In this document: positions 54,972 to 63,291 of the stretch, piece by piece | Numbering within the stretch: position 1 is the stretch's first letter | Layout: the number at the start of each line of letters is the position of its first letter | Assembly (NCBI GenBank): GCA_902580445.1 | Contig: CACHKQ010000001.1 | Span: 62,001-126,000 of the forward strand | Direction of reading: 5' to 3' | Length of the DNA stretch: 64,000 nt | Origin: an uncultured Pelagibacteraceae bacterium | GTDB lineage: Bacteria > Pseudomonadota > Alphaproteobacteria > Pelagibacterales > Pelagibacteraceae | Translations under genes and position numbers: made by a program | Notes under the pieces: model-generated | Databases searched by the model: none | Seen by the model: the letters and a program-made list of their open reading frames with translations, nothing else | Told to the model about the DNA's origin: nothing

Positions 54972-55562
54972 TTAAAGTTTTCCTTTTGTCGAAGGAAGAA
55001 TATTTTTGACCCGTTTATCAAGCTCTAAAGCCTCTCTTAAAGATCGCGCTAGTGCTTTAAAACAAGATTCAATTTTATGATGGCTGTTTTCACCGTAAAT
55101 ATTTTCAACATGTAATGTTATGCCCGCTGACTGTGAAAAAGCTTGAAACCATTCTTTAAAAAGTTCAGTATCCATTTCACCTAATTTCTCTACCTTAAGA
55201 TCAACTTTCCATATTAAGTAAGGTCTATTGGAAATATCAATCGAAACCCTGGTCAAAGTTTCATCCATTGGAATAACAGCACTTGCATATCTACGTATGC
55301 CTTTTCGGTTTCCTGCGGCTTTTTTTATTGCTTCACCAAGCACAATACCCGAGTCCTCTGTGGTATGATGTAAATCAATATGAGTATCCCCTTTTGCTAT
55401 TAATTTAATGTCAATGAGAGAATGTTTTGATAACTGTTCTAGCATATGATCTAAAAAGCCTATTTTTGTCTTTATTTGGTATTTTCCTTTACCATCTAAA
55501 TTAACTTCGGCTGCAATGTTTGTTTCTTTAGTTTTTCTTAAAATTTTAGCTTTTCTGCTCAT
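54972..55562 (-). CDS. hisB: Imidazoleglycerol-phosphate dehydratase
   Basis: Seventh step of histidine synthesis. The 196-residue single-domain enzyme has two conserved metal-binding repeats: [14 protein letters not shown] with [16 protein letters not shown], and [19 protein letters not shown] with [20 protein letters not shown] start it at the ATG at 55562 rather than the TTG 9 bases upstream. It is the first gene of the hisB-hisA-ORF-hisF-hisE-HIT set and diverges from hslV with a 101-bp gap. Confidence 0.97.
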   Translation of the reverse strand: MSRKAKILRKTKETNIAAEVNLDGKGKYQIKTKIGFLDHMLEQLSKHSLIDIKLIAKGDTHIDLHHTTEDSGIVLGEAIKKAAGNRKGIRRYASAVIPMDETLTRVSIDISNRPYLIWKVDLKVEKLGEMDTELFKEWFQAFSQSAGITLHVENIYGENSHHKIESCFKALARSLREALELDKRVKNILPSTKGKL

Positions 55563-55628
55563 ATCTACCAAGATTAAAACTAAGATATATAGCTAAATTA
55601 TGATTTTAGCAATAAATCCAGTTCACCT

Positions 55629-55656
55629 CTTGAAGATTCAAATTAAATCTCCACAT
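55629..55656 (+). promoter_or_regulatory. Putative heat-shock (RpoH-type) promoter of hslV
   Basis: CTTGAA at 55629-55634 and CCACAT at 55651-55656 are 16 nt apart, and the hslV ATG follows 7 nt later. The first half-site is a perfect sigma-32 match. Spacing is identical to that before grpE and dnaK. Confidence 0.6.
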
Positions 55657-55663
55657 ATTAGTC

Positions 55664-56203
55664 ATGGATACAAACAAAAATTGGCACGGAACTACTATAG
55701 TTTTAATTAGAAAAGATGGGCAAACTATTGTTGCTGGTGATGGGCAAGTTAGTTTGGGGAATACAGTATTAAAAAGTAAAGCAAAAAAAGTAAGAAAGAT
55801 TGAGAAAAGAAATGTGATTGCAGGATTTGCAGGATCAACTGCTGATGCTTTGACTCTCTTTGAAAGACTAGAGGCAAAATTAGAAAAGCATGCGGGAAAT
55901 TTAACTCGGGCAGCTGTTGAACTTGCTAAAGATTGGAGAACAGATAAATATTTGAGAAGACTTGAAGCTTTAATGGCTGTAGCTGATAAAGAAAAAAGCT
56001 TCATAATTTCTGGAACAGGTGATGTCCTTGAACCGGAAGATGGATTAATTGGAATTGGCTCCGGAGGAAATTACGCCTTAGCAGCTGCCAAAGTTTTAAT
56101 CGAAACAAAAATGACTGCTGAAGAGATTGCTAAAAAATCATTGAAAGTTGCATCAGAAATTTGTGTGTTTACAAACAACAATATAACTACAGAAAAAATT
56201 TAA
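55664..56203 (+). CDS. hslV: ATP-dependent protease subunit HslV (ClpQ)
   Basis: The N-terminal-nucleophile peptidase of the HslUV protease, a heat-shock complex. The 179-residue protein has a short propeptide before the catalytic Thr in [20 protein letters not shown], then [15 protein letters not shown] and [19 protein letters not shown]. It ends 2 bp before hslU. The his-hslVU neighbourhood is common in alphaproteobacteria. Confidence 0.98.
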   Translation: MDTNKNWHGTTIVLIRKDGQTIVAGDGQVSLGNTVLKSKAKKVRKIEKRNVIAGFAGSTADALTLFERLEAKLEKHAGNLTRAAVELAKDWRTDKYLRRLEALMAVADKEKSFIISGTGDVLEPEDGLIGIGSGGNYALAAAKVLIETKMTAEEIAKKSLKVASEICVFTNNNITTEKI

Positions 56204-56205
56204 TT

Positions 56206-57576
56206 ATGAGTCAAAAAGTAACAAATTTAAAAGTTGTTAAAGATAATGATAATAAAAAATCATCAAAAACAAGTGCTCTTTCACCTAGAGAAATAGTTTC
56301 TGAATTAGACAGATACGTAATTGGACAAACAGAAGCTAAGAGGGCTGTTGCAGTAGCATTAAGGAACAGGTGGAGAAGACAAGCCCTTTCAGATGATATG
56401 AAACAAGAAGTACTGCCAAAAAATATTTTAATGATTGGCCCAACAGGCGTTGGAAAAACAGAAATTTCTAGAAGACTTTCGAAATTGGCTCAAGCTCCAT
56501 TTATTAAGGTTGAAGCAACTAGATTTACAGAAGTTGGGTATGTAGGTAGGGATGTTGAGCAAATTATAAGGGATCTGCTTGAAATAGCAATTGCGATGGA
56601 AAAAGTAAAGAAGAGAAAAGAAGTTTACGCAAAAGCACAACAGTTAGCAGAAGAAAAAGTTTTAGACGCTCTTGTTGGAAAAAAAGCAAGCTTGGCTACA
56701 AGAGAAAGCTTTAGGAAAAGACTTCGTTCTGGTGATTTGGATAAAAATGAGATTGAGATAGAGGTTAATGAAATTAAATCAGGTATGCCAAGCTTTGAAA
56801 TACCGGGTATGCCAGGAGCAAATATAGGAATGGTGAACTTAGGGGAAATGCTTGGTAAATCTATAGGCCAAAAAGGAAAAAAGAAAAAAATGAGTGTAAA
56901 AGAGTCTCACGAAATTTTAATAGCTCAGGAATCTGATAAAATGATTGAACAAGACAAAATAATTAAGGAGGCTGTTGAGTCTACAGAAAATAACGGGATA
57001 GTATTTTTAGATGAAATTGACAAGGTATCTGCAAGAACAGATAGAGCAGGCGGGGATGTGTCTAGAGAAGGAGTTCAAAGAGACTTGCTGCCTTTAATAG
57101 AAGGAACAACTGTTAATACAAAGTATGGGCCAGTAAAAACAGATCATGTTTTATTTATTGCCTCAGGGGCTTTCCAACTTGCAAAACCTTCGGATCTTTT
57201 ACCAGAATTACAAGGTCGTCTTCCTATAAGAGTAGAATTAAAAGCACTTACGGAGGAAGATTTTAAAAGAATTTTAAAAGAACCAGACAATAGTTTAATA
57301 AAACAATACAAGGCTTTACTAAAAACAGAAAATGTTGACCTTGAGTTTTCTGATGATGGTATAGATATGCTTGCCAAATTATCTACCGAAATAAATTCTA
57401 CAGTGGAAAACATTGGTGCAAGAAGATTACATACAATTATTGAAAAAGTTTTGGATGAAATTAGCTTTACAGCCTCTGACAAATCGGGACAGAAAATTAT
57501 AATTGACAAGGATTACGTTAAGAAAAATTTAGGCAATCTAGTTAAAGATACCGATCTATCAAAATTTATTTTGTAA
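56206..57576 (+). CDS. hslU: ATP-dependent protease ATPase subunit HslU (ClpY)
   Basis: AAA+ unfoldase that feeds HslV. The 456-residue protein starts at the ATG at 56206; the open frame extends 45 bases upstream into hslV. It shows [20 protein letters not shown], Walker A in [37 protein letters not shown] with the pore GYVG loop, Walker [11 protein letters not shown] and sensor residues in [14 protein letters not shown]. The final Leu-rich C-terminus is the HslV-activating tail. It overlaps the convergent Smr gene by 11 bp. Confidence 0.98.
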   Translation: MSQKVTNLKVVKDNDNKKSSKTSALSPREIVSELDRYVIGQTEAKRAVAVALRNRWRRQALSDDMKQEVLPKNILMIGPTGVGKTEISRRLSKLAQAPFIKVEATRFTEVGYVGRDVEQIIRDLLEIAIAMEKVKKRKEVYAKAQQLAEEKVLDALVGKKASLATRESFRKRLRSGDLDKNEIEIEVNEIKSGMPSFEIPGMPGANIGMVNLGEMLGKSIGQKGKKKKMSVKESHEILIAQESDKMIEQDKIIKEAVESTENNGIVFLDEIDKVSARTDRAGGDVSREGVQRDLLPLIEGTTVNTKYGPVKTDHVLFIASGAFQLAKPSDLLPELQGRLPIRVELKALTEEDFKRILKEPDNSLIKQYKALLKTENVDLEFSDDGIDMLAKLSTEINSTVENIGARRLHTIIEKVLDEISFTASDKSGQKIIIDKDYVKKNLGNLVKDTDLSKFIL

Positions 57577-57991
57577 GTTTTTTAAGCTTGATTATCAAAG
57601 CCCCTTCACCACCTTGCTCGGATGGCGCAGTAGTAATTTTTTTAATTTTTGAAGCTAACTCTGGTTTGTTTTTAATGAATAACGGTATTGTGTTTTTAAG
57701 CTTATTATATTCACTAGATATAAATACGTTACCTTCGTTTTTAGAATGAATTCCTTTTCCTGTTATTACCAAAATTTGGTGTATACCATTTTTATAACAC
57801 TTCGAAATTATTTGATCTATGGCTGAGTTTGCTTTTTCGATTGAATAACCATGAAGATCAAATCTAAATTTTTTATTTAAATTTAAATCTGCTACTTCAT
57901 CATTGTCCTTGTTGTGTATTATGCCTGGGTCCTCTAAAAATTTCTCCCAGTCTTTTAGGTCTGATTTTTTTTTTTCTGAATTTTTAATCAA
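57566..57991 (-). CDS. Smr-domain protein
   Basis: A 141-residue protein with a disordered, charged N-terminus (about 1-45) and a C-terminal Smr domain: [20 protein letters not shown], then [15 protein letters not shown] and the end segment [18 protein letters not shown]. The LDxH-type and TGxG motifs are those of MutS2-associated Smr nucleases; standalone versions act on DNA or RNA ends. It overlaps the Tim44-like gene by 4 bp. In alphaproteobacteria this gene is often beside tim44-like and mltA genes. Confidence 0.92.
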   Translation of the reverse strand: MIKNSEKKKSDLKDWEKFLEDPGIIHNKDNDEVADLNLNKKFRFDLHGYSIEKANSAIDQIISKCYKNGIHQILVITGKGIHSKNEGNVFISSEYNKLKNTIPLFIKNKPELASKIKKITTAPSEQGGEGALIIKLKKLTK

Positions 57992-58593
57992 GAATTTTTG
58001 ATTTCAGCAAGATACCAATTTGGGCTAGAGCTAGATATTTTTTTCGTGAATTTCCAGTGATCTATTACTGTTGTAATTTTATTTGGATCCCCTTCTACTA
58101 CTTTGTTGTCTTTGTCTTTTTTAACTGAAATTATCTCACTGACAAATTTCACGGTGAAATATAAAGCTTCTGCTGTCTTTTCAAAGTTTTCAATTGCAGA
58201 AGATTTGATTCCAACAAAAGTTAGCTCTGACTTAATTTTTTTTGCTTTTCTATCTTCAATGGCTGACCAAAAATTATTTTGCATTTTTTCTGTCAGGAGA
58301 GTTTTTAAATTTTCTTTATCGCCTTTCGAAAAAGACGTGAGAATTGTTTCGTATGCTATTTCTGCTCCTTTTAGAAATTGTTTCTTATCTTTGGCATCGA
58401 ATTCATTTTTTGTTTTAACGTCTCCCGCGGTAGCAGCTTTTTTAAACTGCTCGAATTTTTTATCTGTAAAATCAGAAAAGGCTTTTTCTTGGTGTCCGGT
58501 TTTTCTGCCTAGAATGTTTCTTAATCTTAATATTATAAAACCAGCAATCATGGCTAATAATATTATGTCTAAGTATCCAAAATTATTACTCAT
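57988..58593 (-). CDS. Tim44-like domain membrane protein
   Basis: A 201-residue protein with one N-terminal membrane segment (LDIILLAMIAGFIILRL, about 8-24), a basic region (RNILGRKTGHQEKAF) and a C-terminal Tim44-like domain (about 70-200: AYETILTSFSKGDKENLKTL, then VKFVSEIISV and WYLAEIKNS). The start is the ATG at 58593; the frame extends 75 bases into the divergent gap. Alphaproteobacterial TimA proteins are homologues of the mitochondrial import factor Tim44. secB, another protein-export factor, lies nearby. Confidence 0.88.
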   Translation of the reverse strand: MSNNFGYLDIILLAMIAGFIILRLRNILGRKTGHQEKAFSDFTDKKFEQFKKAATAGDVKTKNEFDAKDKKQFLKGAEIAYETILTSFSKGDKENLKTLLTEKMQNNFWSAIEDRKAKKIKSELTFVGIKSSAIENFEKTAEALYFTVKFVSEIISVKKDKDNKVVEGDPNKITTVIDHWKFTKKISSSSPNWYLAEIKNS

Positions 58594-58637
58594 TATTTGA
58601 TAAATATACATTAATAATATAATTTGGAAACCGTCAA

Positions 58638-59054
58638 ATGAACACAGTGCTATTACTAATAATCGCAATACCAGCGGTAGAAATATTTTTAATGATTAAA
58701 ATTGGGCAAAATATTGGTGCTTTGAGTACAATAGGTCTAATATTTTTAACTGCCGTAATAGGTATATATTTTGCAAAGCTTGAAGGTCTTAATACTTTGA
58801 GATCAGGAATTAATAACCTGTACAAAAATAAAATACCAATTTATGAAATGATGTCTGGGGCATCTATAGCATTTGCAGCTTTGTTGTTAATAATACCTGG
58901 TTTTATTACTGACTTTTTGGGTTTTCTTTTGCTTATCCCATTTACAAGAAAAAAAATAATTAACTTATTTCTTAAAAAAGAGGGACCAGTAACAGATAAA
59001 AAAGATTATATTGAAGGAGAAATTTTAGATAGAGATAAAAAAGATGACTTATGA
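58638..59054 (+). CDS. fxsA: FxsA-family membrane protein
   Basis: A 138-residue cytoplasmic membrane protein with three hydrophobic segments, including LLLIIAIPAVEIFLMIKIG and SIAFAALLLIIPGFITDFLG. These are the FxsA signatures (AIPAVEIFLM and IPGFITDxLG). E. coli FxsA suppresses exclusion of phage T7 by the F plasmid when overproduced; its normal role is unknown. It is divergent from the Tim44-like gene (44-bp gap) and overlaps secB by 11 bp, an arrangement that is frequent in alphaproteobacteria. Confidence 0.92.
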   Translation: MNTVLLLIIAIPAVEIFLMIKIGQNIGALSTIGLIFLTAVIGIYFAKLEGLNTLRSGINNLYKNKIPIYEMMSGASIAFAALLLIIPGFITDFLGFLLLIPFTRKKIINLFLKKEGPVTDKKDYIEGEILDRDKKDDL

Positions 59055-59466
59055 AATTGTAACAAAATATATAAAAGATTTAAGTTTTAAAATAAATGAT
59101 GCAAAATCTTATTTTCTTCTAGAAAAGGATATTAAAAATTATAGCTTTGTGTGTGATATAAAGAGCAAAAAGCTTAAAGAGAAAATTGTTCAGTGCGATA
59201 TAAATTTACGTTTAATTCCTGTAAATAAAACATCAAATAGAAACTTAGATGTAAAAGTTGAGCTGACATCAATAATTCAGTTCGACAAAATTGATAATAA
59301 AGATGAAATGGAAAAAATTATACTAATTAAAGTGCCGGAAGAGATATATCCAAGTATGAGAGAAATAATAACATTTTTATTTAAAAGTTCTGGGTTCAAC
59401 AAAATAAATATACCTGAAAAAATTGATTTTCAGAAACTTTACGATAATAGACAGGTTCAAAAATAA
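59044..59466 (+). CDS. secB: Protein-export chaperone SecB
   Basis: Cytosolic chaperone that keeps preproteins unfolded for SecA. The 140-residue protein has TKYIKDLSFKINDAKSYFLL at the N-terminus, then alternating strands (YSFVCDIKSKKLKEKIVQCD) and VPEEIYPSMREIITFLFKSSGF near the C-terminus, matching the SecB core where the family usually has FP..R..I. The overlap with fxsA and the nearby tim44-like and dnaQ genes are typical. The 3' end overlaps dnaQ by 10 bp. Confidence 0.9.
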   Translation: MTYEIVTKYIKDLSFKINDAKSYFLLEKDIKNYSFVCDIKSKKLKEKIVQCDINLRLIPVNKTSNRNLDVKVELTSIIQFDKIDNKDEMEKIILIKVPEEIYPSMREIITFLFKSSGFNKINIPEKIDFQKLYDNRQVQK

Positions 59467-60125
59467 TTTTTTTTAATTTCTTTTTTCAAATACTCTGAAT
59501 GTGAACTAATTTCTGATTTTGAAGGTAAAATTATTTTTTTTAAATATAGCTTTATTGGATTTTCTTTATCATCATTTACCACTTCATCTTGGTTAAACTG
59601 CAAAGATGGTTCTTTTTCTCCAACAAGGTTTATATATACTTGTCTTAGTAATTCACAATCCAATAAGGCATTATGTTTCGTCCTTTTTGACAGATCAATA
59701 TTAAATTTTTTACAAAGATTATCTAAAGAATTAGAAGATCCAGGAAATTTGGATCTCGCAATTTCTAGGCTATCAATTACATTTTTTTTAATATTTATCT
59801 TTTCTAAATTTAATCTCGTTAATTCAGAATTAATAAATGAAATATCAAAAGGTGCATTATGAATAATGAGTTTTTTATCAGCAATAAAATCTTTAAACTC
59901 TTTTGCTATATCTGAGAATTTATCTTTATTTTTTAAAATCTCATATGTATAACCATGAATTCTTGATGCATCAGCTGAAACCTCTCTTTCAGGATTAATA
60001 AGTTTGTAAAAGACCCTTTTTGTTGGGATCAAATTTTCAGTTTCAATACAAGCAATTTCTAATATTCTGTGACCGTCTTTTACTGAAAGACCAGTGGTCT
60101 CTGTGTCGAGTATTATTTCACTCAT
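59457..60125 (-). CDS. dnaQ: DNA polymerase III subunit epsilon (3'-5' proofreading exonuclease)
   Basis: Proofreading subunit of the replicative polymerase. The 222-residue protein has Exo I ILDTETTGLSVKDGHRILEI at residues 4-23, Exo II LIIHNAPFDISFINSEL, and the Exo III region KRTKHNALLDCELLRQVY with the catalytic His and Asp. The C-terminal tail is shorter than in E. coli. It overlaps coaE by 4 bp in the conserved order maf-aroE-coaE-dnaQ next to the origin. Confidence 0.97.
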   Translation of the reverse strand: MSEIILDTETTGLSVKDGHRILEIACIETENLIPTKRVFYKLINPEREVSADASRIHGYTYEILKNKDKFSDIAKEFKDFIADKKLIIHNAPFDISFINSELTRLNLEKINIKKNVIDSLEIARSKFPGSSNSLDNLCKKFNIDLSKRTKHNALLDCELLRQVYINLVGEKEPSLQFNQDEVVNDDKENPIKLYLKKIILPSKSEISSHSEYLKKEIKKNYF

Positions 60126-60685
60126 AATTTATTTTTTACAGATTTAATTTTTCTTTTCAATTTATTTAACGTTCCGTTGTTGTTGATAACATAATCACAA
60201 AACTTAATTTTTTTTGCAGGCAGGAGTTGTCTTCTATCTAATATATTGAAAATTTTCTTGCTTTTGCCTCTTTTTAGAAATCTTTTTAATCTTAGATATT
60301 TCTTTGAATTAACAAATATAATCTTATCATAATTTTTCATTAATTTACTTTCGATGAGTAATGGTATTTCAAAAAATAAAAAACGTTTTTTTTTATTTTT
60401 TTTTGAAAAACTTCTTATTTCTTTCCTAACTAGAGGATGAATAATTTTTTCTAATTCAAATAAAGACTTACTATTTTTAAGTATTATTTTTTTGAGGTCG
60501 TTTTTAATATTGCTTCTATTTTTTAATTTAAATTTTTTTAAAACTTTAGATTTAAAGGTATTGGATTGATAAATTCTTTTAACAGATTTATCGGCGTCAA
60601 AAAGCGGATTTTTTTTTGATGAAATTATTTTTGCAACAGTTGTTTTGCCAGATGCTAAAGATCCTGTGATTCCAATTTTAATCAT
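60122..60685 (-). CDS. coaE: Dephospho-CoA kinase
   Basis: Final step of coenzyme A synthesis. The 187-residue protein has the P-loop GITGSLASGKTTVAKIISSK at residues 4-23, PLFDADKSVKRIY, LFFEIPLLIESKLMKNYDKIIFV and the later RRQLLPAKKIKFCDYVINNN. It is highly Lys-rich even for this genome. It overlaps aroE by 4 bp and dnaQ by 4 bp. Confidence 0.95.
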   Translation of the reverse strand: MIKIGITGSLASGKTTVAKIISSKKNPLFDADKSVKRIYQSNTFKSKVLKKFKLKNRSNIKNDLKKIILKNSKSLFELEKIIHPLVRKEIRSFSKKNKKKRFLFFEIPLLIESKLMKNYDKIIFVNSKKYLRLKRFLKRGKSKKIFNILDRRQLLPAKKIKFCDYVINNNGTLNKLKRKIKSVKNKL

Positions 60686-61473
60686 TCTACTAACTTGATG
60701 ACTTCCTCGTTGATCTCAGGTTTGATTTTAAACCACAATTCAAATGCCAATTGTGCTTGATATAGAAACATCATTTTTCCGTTTTCAATGAGGTTCCCTT
60801 TCTTTTTCGCCTCAATTAAAAAATTTGTTTCTTTTGGGTTGTAAATAATATCGTAAAAAAGTCTACCTGGTTTTGCATTATTAAAATTTATTGGGATTTT
60901 ATCATTTTTATTAAGGCCGATGCTTGTAGCATTAATAATCATATCAAAATCCTGTAATTGACCCCAATTTACTAAATTTATAAAAGGAAATTTTTTTTTT
61001 AAATATATTGCTTTATCATTTGATCTATTACTTAGAATAATTTTAGATACACTCAAATGATTGAGGGCGACAATAAGTGATGGCACAACACCGCCTGCCC
61101 CTAAAATAAAAACTGTTTTTCCTTTCAAATTGTAATTAATATATTTTAATGAAGCACTAAAACCACCTATGTCAGTATTTCCGCCTACTATTTTATCTTT
61201 TTCTTTATAAATGGTATTTACAGACTGTGTTTCACTTGCAAAAGGACTTAGATCGTCCAAAAACTTTATAACTGATTTTTTAAATGGAACCGTAACATTC
61301 ATACCTTCCAAAATTCCATTTCTAATTTCTGACACTATATGCTTTATATCCTCTTCTTCGATTTGTCTTTTTTCGTAAACAGCATCAATGTTATTTTGCT
61401 TAAACCAATAATTATGCAATTTGGGCGACAAAGAATGATTTATTGGATTACCAATCACTAAAAGTTTTTTCAT
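60682..61473 (-). CDS. aroE: Shikimate dehydrogenase
   Basis: Reduces 3-dehydroshikimate in aromatic amino-acid synthesis. The 263-residue protein has VIGNPINHSLSPKLHNYWF with the substrate-binding Ser residues, MNVTVPFKKSVIKFLDDL with the catalytic Lys, VGGNTDIGGFSASL with the catalytic Asp, and the NADP loop VFILGAGGVVPSLIVAL. Its ATG overlaps the stop of the upstream small membrane ORF as ATGA. Confidence 0.97.
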   Translation of the reverse strand: MKKLLVIGNPINHSLSPKLHNYWFKQNNIDAVYEKRQIEEEDIKHIVSEIRNGILEGMNVTVPFKKSVIKFLDDLSPFASETQSVNTIYKEKDKIVGGNTDIGGFSASLKYINYNLKGKTVFILGAGGVVPSLIVALNHLSVSKIILSNRSNDKAIYLKKKFPFINLVNWGQLQDFDMIINATSIGLNKNDKIPINFNNAKPGRLFYDIIYNPKETNFLIEAKKKGNLIENGKMMFLYQAQLAFELWFKIKPEINEEVIKLVE

Positions 61474-61622
61474 TTTTTTGTTTTTCTGCTAAATCTATCA
61501 ATAAAAAATAATGCTAATGCTGTAAATAAAGCAAATAGTTCTAATGCATGTCCAGAATTACCAAGAACTTTTTGGACTAAATAAAAAATAATACAAACTA
61601 CAAACCAAATTAAAATTAGCAT
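61470..61622 (-). CDS. Small two-helix membrane protein (50 aa), unnamed
   Basis: An ATG at 61622 overlaps the last codons of maf (ATGCTAA), and the frame ends in TGA overlapping the aroE ATG. The product has two hydrophobic helices, LILIWFVVCIIFYLVQKVLG and HALELFALFTALALFFI, with a short NSG turn and a basic end (RFSRKTKK), giving both ends probably in the cytoplasm. Overlap at both ends and the clean topology support a real gene. I do not recognise its family. Confidence 0.72.
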   Translation of the reverse strand: MLILIWFVVCIIFYLVQKVLGNSGHALELFALFTALALFFIDRFSRKTKK

Positions 61623-62200
61623 TTCAAACTACTTAAATACTCCTTTATTTTTTTCACGGGCAGTCCCATGATTGAATCTTCGTCTCCTTCAATTTTTGAG
61701 AACAAATCCTTTCCACCAGCTTCGATCTGATAGACTCCATAAGCATATAAATTTTTGTCATCTACTTTTTTTAAATAAACTTTGATTTCGTCTAAATTAA
61801 GTTTTTTCATTGTTAAAGTGGAGGCGTCTGTATAATTCCAAATCATTGATCCATTTTTAGATATACATACCGAACTTATCAATTGATGTTTTTTTCCATT
61901 TAATTTTTGTAGAATTTCAAATCCTTCATCTCTTGATTTTGGTTTTGATATTAGCTCTCCACCTAAATCAATAACGCTGTCTGCTCCAAGAACAATTTGG
62001 TCGGGTGCTTTGTAACTTACTTTGTTTGCTTTAAGTTCTGCTAGATTTTTAGATATCAACATTGGACTGGCGCCCTCCGCTAGCAAAGAAACCTTTACTT
62101 CGTCTTCATTTACATTTGATTCAACGACCTGGTTTTCGATATTATTTTGATCTAAAATTTTTTTTCTTACACCGCTTTTAGAAGCTAAAATTATTTTCAT
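61616..62200 (-). CDS. maf: Maf-family nucleoside triphosphate pyrophosphatase
   Basis: Hydrolyses non-canonical or modified nucleotides such as dTTP/UTP analogues. The 194-residue protein has IILASKSGVRKKILDQNNIE at the N-terminus, IVLGADSVIDLGGELISKP with the catalytic Asp (about 70-88), and the C-terminal segment KIEGDEDSIMGLPVKKIKEYL. Conserved Gly and Asp residues are kept. It overlaps ppsR by 4 bp and lies second in the set running away from the predicted origin. Confidence 0.95.
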   Translation of the reverse strand: MKIILASKSGVRKKILDQNNIENQVVESNVNEDEVKVSLLAEGASPMLISKNLAELKANKVSYKAPDQIVLGADSVIDLGGELISKPKSRDEGFEILQKLNGKKHQLISSVCISKNGSMIWNYTDASTLTMKKLNLDEIKVYLKKVDDKNLYAYGVYQIEAGGKDLFSKIEGDEDSIMGLPVKKIKEYLSSLKC

Positions 62201-63018
62201 TTATTTTTCTTAATTTCAAATATTTTAATTATCGAAGCTGCGGTTTCCTCTACCGACCTTCGCGTCACATCAATTGTTGGCCAACTATACTGTTTCATCA
62301 TTTTCTTTGAATTTTCTACTTCAACCTTTATCGCCTCTGCATCGGTATAAGTTTTTAGATCTATTGCCTGGTTTACACTTGCTCGTGTCTTCCTAATTTC
62401 AGATAATCTCTCTGGATCTGCTACTAAACCAATAACGCAAAAATTAGAAAAGTTTTCTTTAAGTGTTTCTGGAATTGTTTGATCAAGAACTAAGGGTATA
62501 TTCAAGGTTTTGTAACCCCGATTTGCTAAATAAATTGAAGTGGGTGTTTTGCTAGTTCTGCTTACGCCAAGCAAAATTATATCTGCTTGGCTAAGATCTT
62601 CTGTTTTCTTTCCATCGTCATGTGACATTGTAAATTGTATTGCCTCTATCCTTTTGTAATAATCTTCGTCCAAAACATGTTGGGCGCTAGGCTTATGTAT
62701 GGCCTTTTGATTTAGTAATTTGGAAAAACTAAGTATTAAATTTCCAAGAACTCCAAAGCAAGGAATGGTTTTTTTAATACTTTGACTAGCAAGATATTTA
62801 GCTAATTTTGTATCTACTATAGTGTATAAAATAATTGTATTTTTCTTTTCTTTATGTTCGTTTAATATTTTGTCTATTTGTTGTTCAGTTCTAATAAAAA
62901 CATACTCTTTTTTATCATATTCAAAACTTGCAAACTGAGATTGTATAGCAAGGAAGATTCTTCCTAGGGTTTCCCCGGTTGAATCCGAAATCAGAACTAT
63001 TTGGTATTTTCCTGTCAT
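62197..63018 (-). CDS. ppsR: Bifunctional PEP synthase/PPDK regulatory protein (DUF299)
   Basis: A kinase/pyrophosphorylase that switches PEP synthase or pyruvate phosphate dikinase on and off. The 273-residue protein has VLISDSTGETLGRIFLAI at the start, the FTMSHDDGK segment and the P-loop-like GVSRTSKTPTSIYLANRGYK (about 154-173), then the later VADPERLSEIRKTR. This is the homologue of the gene that borders the origin opposite hemE in Rickettsia (RP001) and Caulobacter. Confidence 0.93.
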   Translation of the reverse strand: MTGKYQIVLISDSTGETLGRIFLAIQSQFASFEYDKKEYVFIRTEQQIDKILNEHKEKKNTIILYTIVDTKLAKYLASQSIKKTIPCFGVLGNLILSFSKLLNQKAIHKPSAQHVLDEDYYKRIEAIQFTMSHDDGKKTEDLSQADIILLGVSRTSKTPTSIYLANRGYKTLNIPLVLDQTIPETLKENFSNFCVIGLVADPERLSEIRKTRASVNQAIDLKTYTDAEAIKVEVENSKKMMKQYSWPTIDVTRRSVEETAASIIKIFEIKKNK

Positions 63019-63291
63019 TAATATTGTTAATTAAATTATAATAATTAATAGTTATACATATAGATTAATAGAAATATTTTTTTTATTCACGCAAGATTAA
63101 CAAATTGCGAACATTTTATCCTATGTTAATAGTTTTATAACTTTTATTAAACATTGTGTATAATTACTCAAATCTGAGTAAATATTATCATTCAAAATGT
63201 ATAAAAATGTAGATAAATGAATAATTATTCAAAATATACTAACCAACATACCCTATTACATCAATTATAATTTAAAACTATAATATATAAT
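63019..63291. other. Predicted chromosomal replication origin (oriC) between ppsR and hemE
   Basis: The longest non-coding stretch in the window. It holds six 9-mers close to the DnaA box TTATNCACA: TTATACATA (63052), TTATTCACG (63083) and TTATCCTAT (63116) on the plus strand; TTATACACA (63155-63163, an exact match), TTATACATT (63196) and TTATCTACA (63208) on the minus strand. Between them are an inverted repeat TTACTCA-AATC-TGAGTAA (63164-63181) and a palindrome TGAATAATTATTCA (63218-63231). An AT-only run lies next to hemE (about 63265-63291) and could be the unwinding element. hemE and the ppsR gene flank oriC in Caulobacter and Rickettsia. Promoters for both genes must also be here. Confidence 0.82.

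Noticed and set aside
57144-57509. 121-codon minus-strand frame opposite hslU
   Set aside because: It is fully inside the conserved C-terminal half of hslU and has no motif of its own.
63019-63291. CtrA boxes (TTAA-N7-TTAA) in the predicted origin
   Set aside because: TTAA occurs many times by composition alone; I found no pair with exact 7-nt spacing that stood out.
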